A stretch of DNA of 64,000 nucleotides from Gordonia sp. 'Campus' (GTDB lineage Bacteria; Actinomycetota; Actinomycetes; Mycobacteriales; Mycobacteriaceae): assembly GCF_022206305.1 (NCBI RefSeq), contig NZ_JAKOIW010000003.1:124001-188000 (forward strand), written 5' to 3'. How positions within the stretch are numbered: the first letter of the stretch is position 1; the number at the start of each line of letters is the position of its first letter. Under the pieces are notes generated by a model. It made no database searches. It worked only from the letters and a program-made list of their open reading frames with translations, and had not been told where the DNA came from. The translations under genes were made by a program, and so were the position numbers. Below, in pieces: positions 49,249-56,850 of the stretch.

Positions 49249-50013
49249 CTACGAGCCGTGAGGGTCGAGGCTGTTCAGCGTTGCGACGACGTCTGCGTAG
49301 TTTCCGCGAACCTCCCCGTAGCGGAGGAACTTGACGCGTTCCACCTGGATCTCGGTGGCGTCGGGCCGGGTGTCGAGGATCTCGACGACTTCGTCGACGA
49401 ACTCGTCGAGTGGCATGGCGAAGTCGCTGTCGCGCTGGCCGGGCATGAGGTCGGTCCGCACCGCGGGCGGCACCAACTCAACGACGCCCACGGAAGTGTC
49501 GGCGAGTTGCAGTCGCAGCGATTCGCTCAGCATGTGGATCGCGGCCTTGGTGGCGTTGTAACTCGGTGTGACCCTGAGCGGAACGAACGCGAGGCCGGAG
49601 GACACCGTCATGATCGTGGCGGCCGGCCGCGACCGCAGGTGATCGATGAACGCCGCGATCAGGCGGATGGGGCCGAGGAGGTTCGTGGTGACGGTCGCCT
49701 CGGCGGTCTCGAGGAACCCGGCGGGTGAGCTCCAGTCCTCGGTACGCATGATGCCGGCCATCGTGATCAGGACGTCGAGGTCGGGGAACTCGGAGATCAC
49801 CGCCGCGGCGGCCGCGGTGATGCTCTCGGGGTCGGCCGTGTCGATGGAGATGGTGTGCAGCCCGGGATGTTCGGTCTCGATCTGCGCGAGCAGTTCGCGT
49901 CGACGCCCTCCCACGATGACCGTGTTGCCCTTGTCGTGCAAGCGCAGAGCGAGAGCCAGACCGATTCCGCTGGTGGCCCCGGGGATGAAGATGGTGTTTC
50001 CGGTGATGTTCAT
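49249..50013 (-). CDS. Short-chain dehydrogenase/reductase (DltE-like)
   Basis: A 254-residue SDR. GATSGIGLALALRL (residues 11-24) is the nucleotide-binding TGxxxGIG motif, LITMAGIM near residue 83 is the NAG-like position, and YNATKAAIH near 151 supplies YxxxK. The layout resembles DltE-type reductases. Start 50013 (MNITGNTIFIPGATSG) is preferred over 50208, as earlier residues are not coding-like. It diverges from an HTH regulator of a type that often controls an SDR of this kind; a palindrome in between is the likely operator. Substrate unknown. Confidence 0.87.
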   Translation of the reverse strand: MNITGNTIFIPGATSGIGLALALRLHDKGNTVIVGGRRRELLAQIETEHPGLHTISIDTADPESITAAAAAVISEFPDLDVLITMAGIMRTEDWSSPAGFLETAEATVTTNLLGPIRLIAAFIDHLRSRPAATIMTVSSGLAFVPLRVTPSYNATKAAIHMLSESLRLQLADTSVGVVELVPPAVRTDLMPGQRDSDFAMPLDEFVDEVVEILDTRPDATEIQVERVKFLRYGEVRGNYADVVATLNSLDPHGS

Positions 50014-50063
50014 GCGCTCAGTGTCGAGCGATGTGCCGCCCGCATCCAGAGCGTGCACATCGG

Positions 50064-50113
50064 GGGATCGCAGATCCCTGGCTGGGCTGCGACGGCCACG
50101 CGATACTGGCCTG
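50064..50113 (+). promoter_or_regulatory. Operator palindrome and leaderless promoter of the HTH gene
   Basis: GGGATC-GCA-GATCCC (50064-50078) is a perfect palindrome in the divergent region between the SDR and HTH genes. A -10-like GATACT (50102-50107) lies six bases before the HTH start GTG at 50114, which suggests a leaderless transcript. The palindrome would be just upstream of or within the -35 region. Confidence 0.5.
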
Positions 50114-50947
50114 GTGGACCGTGATGCACTCGCCGGATTTCTCGTGAGCCGACGACACTCGCTGCAACCGTCGGATGTTGGTCTCGCGCCGGGTGCCCGC
50201 CGACGCACCTCCGGACTACGTCGCGAAGAGGTCGCGCAGCTCGCGGCGATGTCGACCGACTACTACACGCGCCTGGAGCAGCGTCGCGGTCCGCAACCCA
50301 GCACACAGATGCTGACCGCACTCGCCCGAGCGTTGCGATTGACCGGTGACGAGCGCGACTACATGTTCCGCGTGGCCGGGCACAGCGCACCCGACCGGGT
50401 CGCCGGTTCGGACCACATAGCACCGGGCCTTCGCCGAGTCCTCGACCGTCTCACGGACACACCAGCGCTGATCTTGTCCGCACTGGGGGAGACGCTCGCC
50501 CAGAATGACTGCGCGAGAGCGCTGTTCGGTGACGTCGAACATCTGACGGGTTTCGAGCGCAGCGCCATCTACCGATGGTTCGTCGACCCCGATACGCGCG
50601 GCCTGTATCCGCGGGACGACCACGATCGGCAGAGCCGCGCCCAGGTCGCCTCGCTGCGCGCCGCGTACGGGGCGATGGGCGCGTCGTCACGAGCGGGGGC
50701 GATGGTCGACGAACTCATCCGACGCAGTGGCGAATTCGCAGACCTGTGGGATACCCACATCGTCAGTCGGCGCTTCGAGGATCACAAGGTCCTGCTGCAT
50801 CCCGAACTCGGTGCCATCGAAGTCGATTGCCAGGCACTGTTCACCGAAGACCAGTCGCAGGTGTTGCTCGTCCTGACCGCGGCCCCGCGAACCGATGCGG
50901 CGGGCAAGATCGAGCTGTTGAACGTCATAGGGACGCAGAAGCTCTGA
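50114..50947 (+). CDS. XRE-type helix-turn-helix regulator with MmyB-like ligand domain
   Basis: A 277-residue regulator. The N-terminus has an XRE helix-turn-helix (GLRREEVAQLAAMSTDYYTR, QRRGPQPSTQMLTALARALR) and a MmyB/MltR-like C-terminal domain (about residues 100-260, AIYRWFVDPDTRGLYPRDDH) that binds a lipid-like ligand in known members. GTG 50114 (VDRDAL) gives a leaderless start. Regulators of this family are often divergent from a single SDR gene, as here, and repress it until their ligand is bound. Confidence 0.82.
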   Translation: MDRDALAGFLVSRRHSLQPSDVGLAPGARRRTSGLRREEVAQLAAMSTDYYTRLEQRRGPQPSTQMLTALARALRLTGDERDYMFRVAGHSAPDRVAGSDHIAPGLRRVLDRLTDTPALILSALGETLAQNDCARALFGDVEHLTGFERSAIYRWFVDPDTRGLYPRDDHDRQSRAQVASLRAAYGAMGASSRAGAMVDELIRRSGEFADLWDTHIVSRRFEDHKVLLHPELGAIEVDCQALFTEDQSQVLLVLTAAPRTDAAGKIELLNVIGTQKL

Positions 50948-50961
50948 ACCCCCGCGGCGAC

Positions 50962-50978
50962 GACCACTTCATGTGGTC
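50962..50978. terminator. Hairpin between convergent HTH and MarR genes
   Basis: GACCAC-TTCAT-GTGGTC forms a six-base stem with a five-base loop in the 29-base gap between the ends of two convergent genes. It is the only candidate terminator there, and it slightly overlaps the MarR stop. Confidence 0.4.
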
Positions 50979-51459
50979 AGGACGAAGGTGAGGACGACCC
51001 GGGCGGCCGAACGTTGATCCGGCGGCCGATCGCCGAGAGCTGGCGGAGCTGCGCACGTGTCAACCGGTCGATGACGAGTTCGCGGACATTCGCGAGATAA
51101 CCGGGAGCCGTCGCCACGACCTTCTCCCAACCCGCCTCGGTGAGAACGGCATTGGTGAACCGTCCGTTCTCCGGGCAGGGGTGCCGGCGCACCCAGTTTC
51201 GCTTCTCTAGCCGTCCGACCACATGCGACAGGCGCGACAACGAACCGTAGGAGAGCTCGGCGAGCTCGCTCATCCTGAGGGTGCGTTCAGGCGCCTCCGA
51301 CAACGCGGACATCACCTCGTACTCGAAGTGCGTGATCTGAGCATCCCGCAGGAGTTGTGCATCGAGTGCATGGGGCAGATGCGCGAGTGTGGTCGCCATC
51401 TGGATCCAGGCATCCATCTCCTCGTCATCGAGCCACCTCGGCTCGGGCGCAGTGGGCAT
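50977..51459 (-). CDS. MarR-family transcriptional regulator
   Basis: A 160-residue protein with a MarR winged helix: HFEYEVMSALSEAPERTLRM (about residues 44-63), SELAELSYGSLSRLSHVVGR (about 64-83) and NWVRRHPCPENGRFTNAVLT for the wing. It diverges from a DoxX gene with a 114-base gap containing a palindrome, so it is the likely repressor of that gene and itself. MarR/DoxX pairs are frequent in actinobacteria and respond to oxidants or aromatic compounds. Confidence 0.87.
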   Translation of the reverse strand: MPTAPEPRWLDDEEMDAWIQMATTLAHLPHALDAQLLRDAQITHFEYEVMSALSEAPERTLRMSELAELSYGSLSRLSHVVGRLEKRNWVRRHPCPENGRFTNAVLTEAGWEKVVATAPGYLANVRELVIDRLTRAQLRQLSAIGRRINVRPPGSSSPSS

Positions 51460-51527
51460 CTGCGCAGTGTATCCGAAGTGAACAGCTCCGTCGTTGTTGA
51501 CGCATCAAGTGTCAGCCACTAGCCTTC

Positions 51528-51543
51528 ACTTGATTCATCAAGT
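51528..51543. promoter_or_regulatory. Probable MarR operator
   Basis: ACTTGA-TTCA-TCAAGT is a perfect palindrome 30 bases before the DoxX start, with another half-site (GCATCAAGTG) at about 51502. Its AT-rich, 16-base form and position suit a MarR dimer. Confidence 0.6.
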
Positions 51544-51573
51544 CACATCACTCGCAGTTAAGGCGGCTTTGTC

Positions 51574-52038
51574 ATGACCAACCCCCTCGTCCGCAGCGCG
51601 GGCATCCTCATCGGACGCGTGGCGCTCGGCGTGATCTTCTTGGCGCACGGGTTGCAGAAGTTCCAGCAGAACGGGTGGTCGGGACCGCAAACCGGATTCG
51701 ACGCGATGGGTGTTCCCGCCGCGTCGTTCTCCGCCTTCGTGGTCACGTGGCTCGAGATCCTCGGGGGCATCGCCCTGATCGCCGGTCTGCTGACCCCGAT
51801 CATCGCCGCACTGTTCGTCCTCGACATGGTCGGCGCTCTGTTCATCGCCCACGTCGACAGCGGAATCTGGGTCTCCGACGGCGGATACGAATTCGTCCTC
51901 GCACTCGCAGCCGGTTCCCTTCTGCTGGCGGTCGTCGGCGCGGGCCGGTTCAGCGTCGACGCCGCATTGGGGACCAAGCTGGGCTGGCTCGCCACCGACG
52001 ATGCGCGGTCGCGCGACCTCGCCGGTGCGTCCCGCTGA
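51574..52038 (+). CDS. DoxX-family membrane protein
   Basis: A 154-residue protein with four spans and the DoxX pattern: IGRVALGVIFLAHGLQKFQQ near residue 14, WLEILGGIALIAGLLTPIIA near residue 60, and GGYEFVLALAAGSLLLAVVG near 108. Related proteins act in redox balance with superoxide dismutase or thiol oxidation at the membrane, but no partner is next to it. Divergent from the MarR gene and followed by a strong terminator. Confidence 0.88.
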   Translation: MTNPLVRSAGILIGRVALGVIFLAHGLQKFQQNGWSGPQTGFDAMGVPAASFSAFVVTWLEILGGIALIAGLLTPIIAALFVLDMVGALFIAHVDSGIWVSDGGYEFVLALAAGSLLLAVVGAGRFSVDAALGTKLGWLATDDARSRDLAGASR

Positions 52039-52057
52039 GGGAACAATCACACAACCT

Positions 52058-52090
52058 CGAGACCCCGCACACCGCGTGTGCGGGGTCTCG
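52058..52090 (+). terminator. Strong terminator after the DoxX gene
   Basis: CGAGACCCCGCACAC and GTGTGCGGGGTCTCG form a perfect 15-base stem with a CGC loop. No T-run, as usual for GC-rich actinobacteria. It insulates the next operon. Confidence 0.85.
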
Positions 52091-52110
52091 GTGTATCTGC
52101 GCGGCGCGTA

Positions 52111-52167
52111 TCGACTCTCAGGCGGTATCGCCTACAGTCCGAGGGCAGGCGTCGTCGTTGAGCCTGC
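52111..52167 (+). promoter_or_regulatory. Promoter and leader hairpin of the paired SMR genes
   Basis: A -10-like TACAGT (52133-52138), with a weak -35 (TCGACT at 52111), is followed by a leader of about 75 bases holding the hairpin GCAGGC-N11-GCCTGC (52145-52167). Paired SMR exporters are sometimes preceded by guanidine riboswitches; the sequences here do not match the guanidine-I or mini-ykkC patterns I know, so only a generic structured leader is claimed. Confidence 0.35.
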
Positions 52168-52218
52168 GGGCACGATAGTGGTTCGGCAGCACGCCGCCTC
52201 CGTCGATGGGTGAGGGAC

Positions 52219-52563
52219 ATGACCTGGTTGATGCTGATCGGCGCGATTTTCTCCGAGGTCGCGGCGACTCTGTCGCTGAAGGGTTCTCAGGACGTACCGG
52301 CGCTGTACGTCGTGGTGGTCGTCGGCTATTCGGTCGCGTTCGTGCTGCTGGCCGCCGTCCTGAAGCGAGGCATGGGCATCGGTGCGGCATACGGAATCTG
52401 GTCGGCGTCGGGTGTCGCCCTCACCGCAGCGTTGGCGACACGGATCTTCGGTGAGTCCTTCACCGTGCTGATGGGGATCGGAATCGCCTGCATCATGGTC
52501 GGCGTGGTCCTCGTCGAGACCGGACACCGGCCGTCGGGACAATCCGACCCCGGCGAGGTGTGA
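52219..52563 (+). CDS. SMR-family exporter subunit, first of a pair
   Basis: A 114-residue protein with four spans and the SMR signature: FSEVAATLSLKGSQ with the essential membrane Glu near residue 13, and AAYGIWSASGVALTAALATR near residue 57. It should be a proton-coupled exporter of cations. ATG 52219 follows GTGAGGG; GTG 52210 is an alternative. The second SMR gene overlaps its stop (GTGA), so the two probably make an antiparallel heterodimer. A hydrophilic tail (GHRPSGQSDPGEV) is longer than in single-gene SMRs. Confidence 0.88.
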   Translation: MTWLMLIGAIFSEVAATLSLKGSQDVPALYVVVVVGYSVAFVLLAAVLKRGMGIGAAYGIWSASGVALTAALATRIFGESFTVLMGIGIACIMVGVVLVETGHRPSGQSDPGEV

Positions 52564-52886
52564 CCGTGGGATACGTCTTCCTCGTCGTCGCGATCATCGC
52601 CGAGGTCAGCGGCACGCTGGCGTTACGTGCCGCAGCCGGTGGCCGACCGCGGTTCTACGCCGTTGTCGTCGTCGGATACGCCGTGGCGTTCGCCGCCCTG
52701 ACCCTGGGACTGCGCAACGGCGTCCCGCTCGGGGTCGCGTACGGGATCTGGGCGGCCACCGGCGTGGCCGTCACCGCGGTCGCGGCTCACTTCCTGTTCC
52801 GCGAGCGACTGAACCGTCGGATGGTGGCAGGCATCGGCATCATCATCCTCGGCGTCCTACTGGTCGAGCTGGGCGCGCTCCACTGA
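52560..52886 (+). CDS. SMR-family exporter subunit, second of a pair
   Basis: A 108-residue protein with four spans and the essential Glu in VAIIAEVSGTLALRAA near residue 15, and VAYGIWAATGVAVTAVAAHF near 62. It starts with GTG in the stop of the first SMR gene; GTG 52566 is also possible. The two subunits differ in charge at their loops, as in heterodimeric SMR pairs such as EbrAB. Substrate cannot be told; quaternary amines or guanidinium compounds are known for relatives. Confidence 0.88.
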   Translation: MTVGYVFLVVAIIAEVSGTLALRAAAGGRPRFYAVVVVGYAVAFAALTLGLRNGVPLGVAYGIWAATGVAVTAVAAHFLFRERLNRRMVAGIGIIILGVLLVELGALH

Positions 52887-52926
52887 CACCGCCGCCCTGC
52901 GGCACTGCTGCGTCGGAACTCTCGAC

Positions 52927-53934
52927 TCAGCCCTGATCCACCGGGGTGTCGCGTCGACCTTCGGGCTCGTTGTTGTCGCGCGGATTGTCGAACGACACGT
53001 CGATCTCCTGAAACCCCTTGTTGCGCTGGGCGAGAACCTGGGCGGCGTAGGCCGCCTCGTCTCCCTCGGTGAGACTGACGTTGTCGGTGAACGGCGTCAG
53101 CAGGGAACGCGGGTAGAGATGGTCGACCCGGACCGCATTCACCTCCAGGCAGATCACGATGACGATCGACGCCACGTACAGGAAGGCGAGAAGCCCGAGG
53201 ACGATCGCGAAGACACCGTTGGTGGAACTCGCGTTCCCGATGACGTGCTGGACGTACACGGCACCGAAGGTCTGGATGACCTGCCAGCAGACGGCGGCTC
53301 CGAACGCGCCCGGCAGCACATCCCGCACCGACACATTGCGAGCCGTGCCCACTCGGAAGGCCACGGTGAACACGAGGGTGCTGAGGGCCACCGACCCGAG
53401 AATCGCCAGCCACCTGCCGACGATGCCGAGCTCGAACGCCGCCGAGAGGCCGTTCACGATGGTCAGACCGATGACCGCGACACCGATGGTCGACAGGAGC
53501 AGCAGCCCGCGCAGCCTCGCGAAGATGGGATCCGGTCGTTCGTTGCGCGGGACCGCCCAGATCGTGTTCATGGCATTCTGTGCCGCCACCGCCACACCCA
53601 ATCCGCCGTACAGGGACACCACCACGCCGATCACGATGGCGGTGACACCGCCGCTGAGCTTCTCGGGCTCTTCGAGCTGGCTTCCGATGACGGGGATCTG
53701 ACTCATCGCCGAGTCCAGGATGCTCTCCTGCAGCGATGGATTGTCCGCGAGCACGATCCCGAGGATCGTCGCGAAGAGCAGGAGCAACGGAAACAGCGAG
53801 ATGAAGGCGTAGTAAGCGCACAGAGCCGCGAGATAGGCACCCTGGTCGTCGACGAATTTGTAGATGACGGCAAGCGGGAATCCGGTGGCCGGATGACGCC
53901 GCTGGAATCGGTCGACGCGCTCGGTCAAGGACAT
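52927..53934 (-). CDS. YihY/BrkB-family membrane protein
   Basis: A 335-residue protein with about six spans and the YihY pattern: AALCAYYAFISLFPLLLLFA near residue 36, SLYGGLGVAVAAQNAMNTIW near 107, GAAVCWQVIQTFGAVYVQHV near 215 and LGLLAFLYVASIVIVICLEV near 245. The family has no settled function; it is not RNase BN as once thought. The C-terminal 60 residues are hydrophilic and acidic. It is convergent with the SMR pair. Confidence 0.88.
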   Translation of the reverse strand: MSLTERVDRFQRRHPATGFPLAVIYKFVDDQGAYLAALCAYYAFISLFPLLLLFATILGIVLADNPSLQESILDSAMSQIPVIGSQLEEPEKLSGGVTAIVIGVVVSLYGGLGVAVAAQNAMNTIWAVPRNERPDPIFARLRGLLLLSTIGVAVIGLTIVNGLSAAFELGIVGRWLAILGSVALSTLVFTVAFRVGTARNVSVRDVLPGAFGAAVCWQVIQTFGAVYVQHVIGNASSTNGVFAIVLGLLAFLYVASIVIVICLEVNAVRVDHLYPRSLLTPFTDNVSLTEGDEAAYAAQVLAQRNKGFQEIDVSFDNPRDNNEPEGRRDTPVDQG

Positions 53935-54039
53935 CCGGTTACCTCCTTGTCGACGATCCCGCTCCCACCGTCCTCGTGTGCTGAGCCCGTGCGCGAGGAC
54001 TGCTGGTGCGACTGTATCCCTCGTGACTGGCCGGATACG

Positions 54040-55395
54040 TCACGCGCGGCGGGCCGGTTCCTCACGGAACGGGTCGAACCCGGGCACGCCGAGGGCTCGG
54101 AGAGGTGACCCCACCCGCCAATAGACGAGTCCGGCCAGACCGCGCGGGAAATAGCGGGTGGTGGTGACGATGTCTACCGTGGTCCGGGACCCACGACTCT
54201 CGACCACCGTGTGATCGACGTAAGCACGACCGAACTTCGTGTCGGACAACCGAACCCGTAGGAACTCGGGCCGTCGGGCATCGACGATCTCGCCGCGTCG
54301 TCGTGCCGTGGCCCGCAGGTCGTCCCAGACCGTCGACGCCGTGCCCCGTTCGGTCCGACGGGTGGTCGACTCGAACATCTCCTCGCCGGCCCAGGCCGGG
54401 TCGGTGGGGATGGGCTCGGCTGCCGAGATGTCCGGGGATGCGTTCGTCCACGGTGCCGCGCCATCACCGCGCTGCGATCGCTCGAGGGTGCGGGCGACGG
54501 CCAGCGCATACGGCGTGAGTCCGCCCCGTGGCCTGTCGATGATCGCGTCGACCGCACGATCACGGCACACCGCATCACACTCGAGCGATTCGATGAGCGG
54601 CCGTGCGATCTTGCCGCGTATGGGGGTCACGAATCGCACCCACCGACTGGCCAGAGCGGGCGTCAGATAGGGGAGCACGACCATCACCCGTGGGCGGAGG
54701 CCGGCAACCTCGGCGTACACCTGCATCATGTCGCCGTACTCCAGGACGTCGGGCCCACCGATGTCCCACGTTCTCGACGACGGGACCGAGGCGGTGGCCG
54801 CCTCGACGAGGTAGTGCAGCGCGTCGTCGACGGCGATCGGCTGGATCTTGTTGTGCACCCACCGTGGCGTGGTCATCGCGGGTAGCCGCTCGGTGAGGTG
54901 ACGGATGAGTTCGAAGGATGCCGAACCGGAGCCGATGAGAGTGCCCGCCTGTAGTGCGACCGTCTCTATCGACGAGTCGATCAGGATGTCCCCGACCTCG
55001 GCGCGGGACGCGAGGTGCTCGGAGAGCTCGGTGCCGGTGGGGTGGAGCCCGCCGAGGTAGACGATCCGGGAGACCTTGCAGTGCTTCGCAGCGGCCACGA
55101 CATTCTCGGCCGAGCGACGCTCCTCGGCGGCGAAGTCCGAGTCGGTACTCATCGAGTGCACGAGGTGATAGACGACGTCGACACCCGCGAACGCCTTGAT
55201 CAGTGAGTCCCGGTCCGAGAGATCACCGCGGACCACCTCGGCGTGGGCCTCCTTCGCCCACGGGGCGTCGGAGAGCTTGGACGGGGTTCGGGCCAGGGCT
55301 CGTACGCGGTGACCACGCTCCAGGAGGCGAGGCGCAAGTCGACCCCCCACGTAGCCGGTCGTACCGGTGACCAGGCAGGTCAGAGACTCGCTCAC
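54040..55395 (-). CDS. NAD(P)-binding epimerase-like protein with DUF2867 C-terminal domain
   Basis: A 451-residue protein. TGTTGYVGGRLAPRL near residue 9 is the Rossmann motif of atypical SDRs; VDVVYHLVHSM near residue 73 and RIVYLGGLHP near 107 fit this fold. The C-terminal third (from about residue 340, WDDLRATARR, VRLSDTKFGRAYVDHTVVES) is a lipid-pocket-like DUF2867 domain. YxxxK is not in the classical place, so it may be a nucleotide-binding regulator or an unusual reductase. It ends 105 bases after the start of the YihY gene on the same strand. Confidence 0.82.
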   Translation of the reverse strand: MSESLTCLVTGTTGYVGGRLAPRLLERGHRVRALARTPSKLSDAPWAKEAHAEVVRGDLSDRDSLIKAFAGVDVVYHLVHSMSTDSDFAAEERRSAENVVAAAKHCKVSRIVYLGGLHPTGTELSEHLASRAEVGDILIDSSIETVALQAGTLIGSGSASFELIRHLTERLPAMTTPRWVHNKIQPIAVDDALHYLVEAATASVPSSRTWDIGGPDVLEYGDMMQVYAEVAGLRPRVMVVLPYLTPALASRWVRFVTPIRGKIARPLIESLECDAVCRDRAVDAIIDRPRGGLTPYALAVARTLERSQRGDGAAPWTNASPDISAAEPIPTDPAWAGEEMFESTTRRTERGTASTVWDDLRATARRRGEIVDARRPEFLRVRLSDTKFGRAYVDHTVVESRGSRTTVDIVTTTRYFPRGLAGLVYWRVGSPLRALGVPGFDPFREEPARRA

Positions 55396-55550
55396 TTCAC
55401 TCCTTGACGCTCGGGTGTCTCCAATCTAGGAGTGCCATCCCGAGCGGGAGATGTTATGCAGCGGGTCGGTGCACGATCGTTCCCGGCCGGCCACGGAAGT
55501 GTAACGATGAGCCTGCGGGTCGCCGTCGGTCCTTGCCCACGGGCCGGCCG

Positions 55551-55988
55551 TCAGTTCCCGTCCGTCGCGCCGGGCATGTTCTCGAACCACTGGCAGTCCT
55601 CGAGCAGTCGACTGCTCTTCCATCCCTCAGAAGTGCGGACCATCGAGTGGTGATAGTTGCCGCCGCACGTGCTGAGTTCGCTCATGCCGACGAACCGCAT
55701 CGGGTTGAAGAACATGGCTCGCACCTCGGCGCGGTCGCCGTCGAAGGTGTACTCGATGTTGGTGATGAAGTGCTGGCTGACCGACACGAACGCGAAACTC
55801 TCCTCGAGCCATGCAGCGATCTCGTCGCGATGACCCGCTTGTCCGAACGGTGTGGAGGTGTAGTCGACCGTCGCGTCGTCGGTGAACACCGATCGCCACA
55901 GCCCCCAGTCCTTGGTGTCGACCGCCCGCGAGTACCGGGACAACGTGTCCGCGATGCCGAACCGATCACTGATCTCCTGCAGGTCCAT
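55551..55988 (-). CDS. SnoaL-like (NTF2 fold) protein
   Basis: A 145-residue protein, start MDLQEISDRFGIADTLSRYS, then FTDDATVDYTSTPFG and a C-terminal SRLLEDCQWFENMPG. The cone-shaped SnoaL fold hosts hydratases, isomerases and dehydratases; the Asp in DDATVDY is the usual polar residue of the pocket. Start 55988 is preferred to 56087 because the fold begins there. It could be a small enzyme or a binding protein; the substrate is unknown. It is not tightly linked to its neighbours. Confidence 0.78.
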   Translation of the reverse strand: MDLQEISDRFGIADTLSRYSRAVDTKDWGLWRSVFTDDATVDYTSTPFGQAGHRDEIAAWLEESFAFVSVSQHFITNIEYTFDGDRAEVRAMFFNPMRFVGMSELSTCGGNYHHSMVRTSEGWKSSRLLEDCQWFENMPGATDGN

Positions 55989-56126
55989 CGTTCTCCTGTC
56001 CGAACACTGGGGCGACGCAGCGACGCGGGTACATCCCGTACCGGCGTCGCCCCGCTCTGTCGGCACTATAGACAGCCGTCCAGACATGCGTCGGGGAACG
56101 GAGATATGATCCGTCGCTCTGACCCG

Positions 56127-56281
56127 CTACTCGGTGAACCTGACTTGCATCAGCGCATTCGTCACGTAGGTGGTCTCGCGGTCGATGCCGGCGGCCTCCA
56201 GGGCGCGGTCGAACAGTGTCCCGGCCGGTCCGACGAACAATTGCCCCGAGCGGTCCTCCTGGTCAGCCGGTTCGTCGTAGC
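56127..56281 (-). pseudogene. Decayed fragment of a uracil-DNA glycosylase (UdgX/type 4-like) gene
   Basis: In a minus-strand frame that no intact gene uses, about 50 residues read RYDEPADQEDRSGQLFVGPA and then GTLFDRALEAAGIDRETTYV, TNALMQVRFTE, stop. This matches the GEQPGDQED, PFVGPAGxLLDRAL and AGIDRxxxYVTNA block of UdgX-like uracil-DNA glycosylases. The first Gly-Glu of the active-site motif is gone, and nothing before or after the block is recognisable. It overlaps the last few codons of the hypothetical gene at 56263, marking a deletion/recombination junction. Fragment only; no function expected. Confidence 0.7.
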
Positions 56282-56841
56282 GATCGAACCGCCCGCCGAA
56301 CGGCGACCCCGGCGACGGCGCCGGTGATCACCCATGGCCCGCCCACGAGGAGTGGGTCGATCCAGGCGTGATTGTTGTCGACGCGCTTGCGACCGACGCG
56401 TGACGACCAACCGTGGTGGCTGAGTTCGGATTTGATGCCCGTCTCGGTGAACGGATTGTCGGGACGTCCGGTGGCCAGCGACACAAGGTGGGCCTCGACG
56501 GACGCCACCCGATCGGCTCCCAACAACATGAGCCAATGTGCCGCACGCGCTTCACTGAAGCGGTACGCGGAACGCCGGATCACTCCGGACAGGCCACGTG
56601 GCGGCGTCGAGGTGCCGAAAACCGGTGTGAGGAAGGCATGTTCGTTCGACCTCTCGCGCGGCCATCGTTCCGGCTGGTCCTCGGGCACCTCCCAGTGGAC
56701 GCCGGGCGCCGGGCCCACCGCGAGTTCCTGCGGGAAGGCGGGACGATCGGCGGGGTCCGAGTCGACACCCCAGCCGGGAATCCGATCGACGAGGGCGGAG
56801 GTGTCGGGGTCGTTGGGTCGGTCTGCGGGATAGGCGGGCAT
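56263..56841 (-). CDS. Hypothetical protein with C-terminal membrane segment
   Basis: A 192-residue protein with a Pro/Asp-rich N-terminus (MPAYPADRPNDPDTSALVDR), a central helical part (SGVIRRSAYRFSEARAAHWL), and a hydrophobic C-terminal segment (GGPWVITGAVAGVAV) with an Arg-rich end. No family recognised. It follows the zinc alcohol dehydrogenase gene by nine bases on the same strand, so both are likely co-transcribed and the protein may modulate or anchor that enzyme. Its 3' end abuts the glycosylase fragment, so its last residues may not be original. Confidence 0.6.
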   Translation of the reverse strand: MPAYPADRPNDPDTSALVDRIPGWGVDSDPADRPAFPQELAVGPAPGVHWEVPEDQPERWPRERSNEHAFLTPVFGTSTPPRGLSGVIRRSAYRFSEARAAHWLMLLGADRVASVEAHLVSLATGRPDNPFTETGIKSELSHHGWSSRVGRKRVDNNHAWIDPLLVGGPWVITGAVAGVAVRRAVRSLRRTG

Positions 56842-56850
56842 GGGTCCTCC

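Noticed and set aside
52111-52218. Guanidine riboswitch upstream of the SMR pair
   Set aside because: Neither the conserved guanidine-I core nor the twin ACGR-loop hairpins of mini-ykkC could be found; only a generic hairpin is visible.
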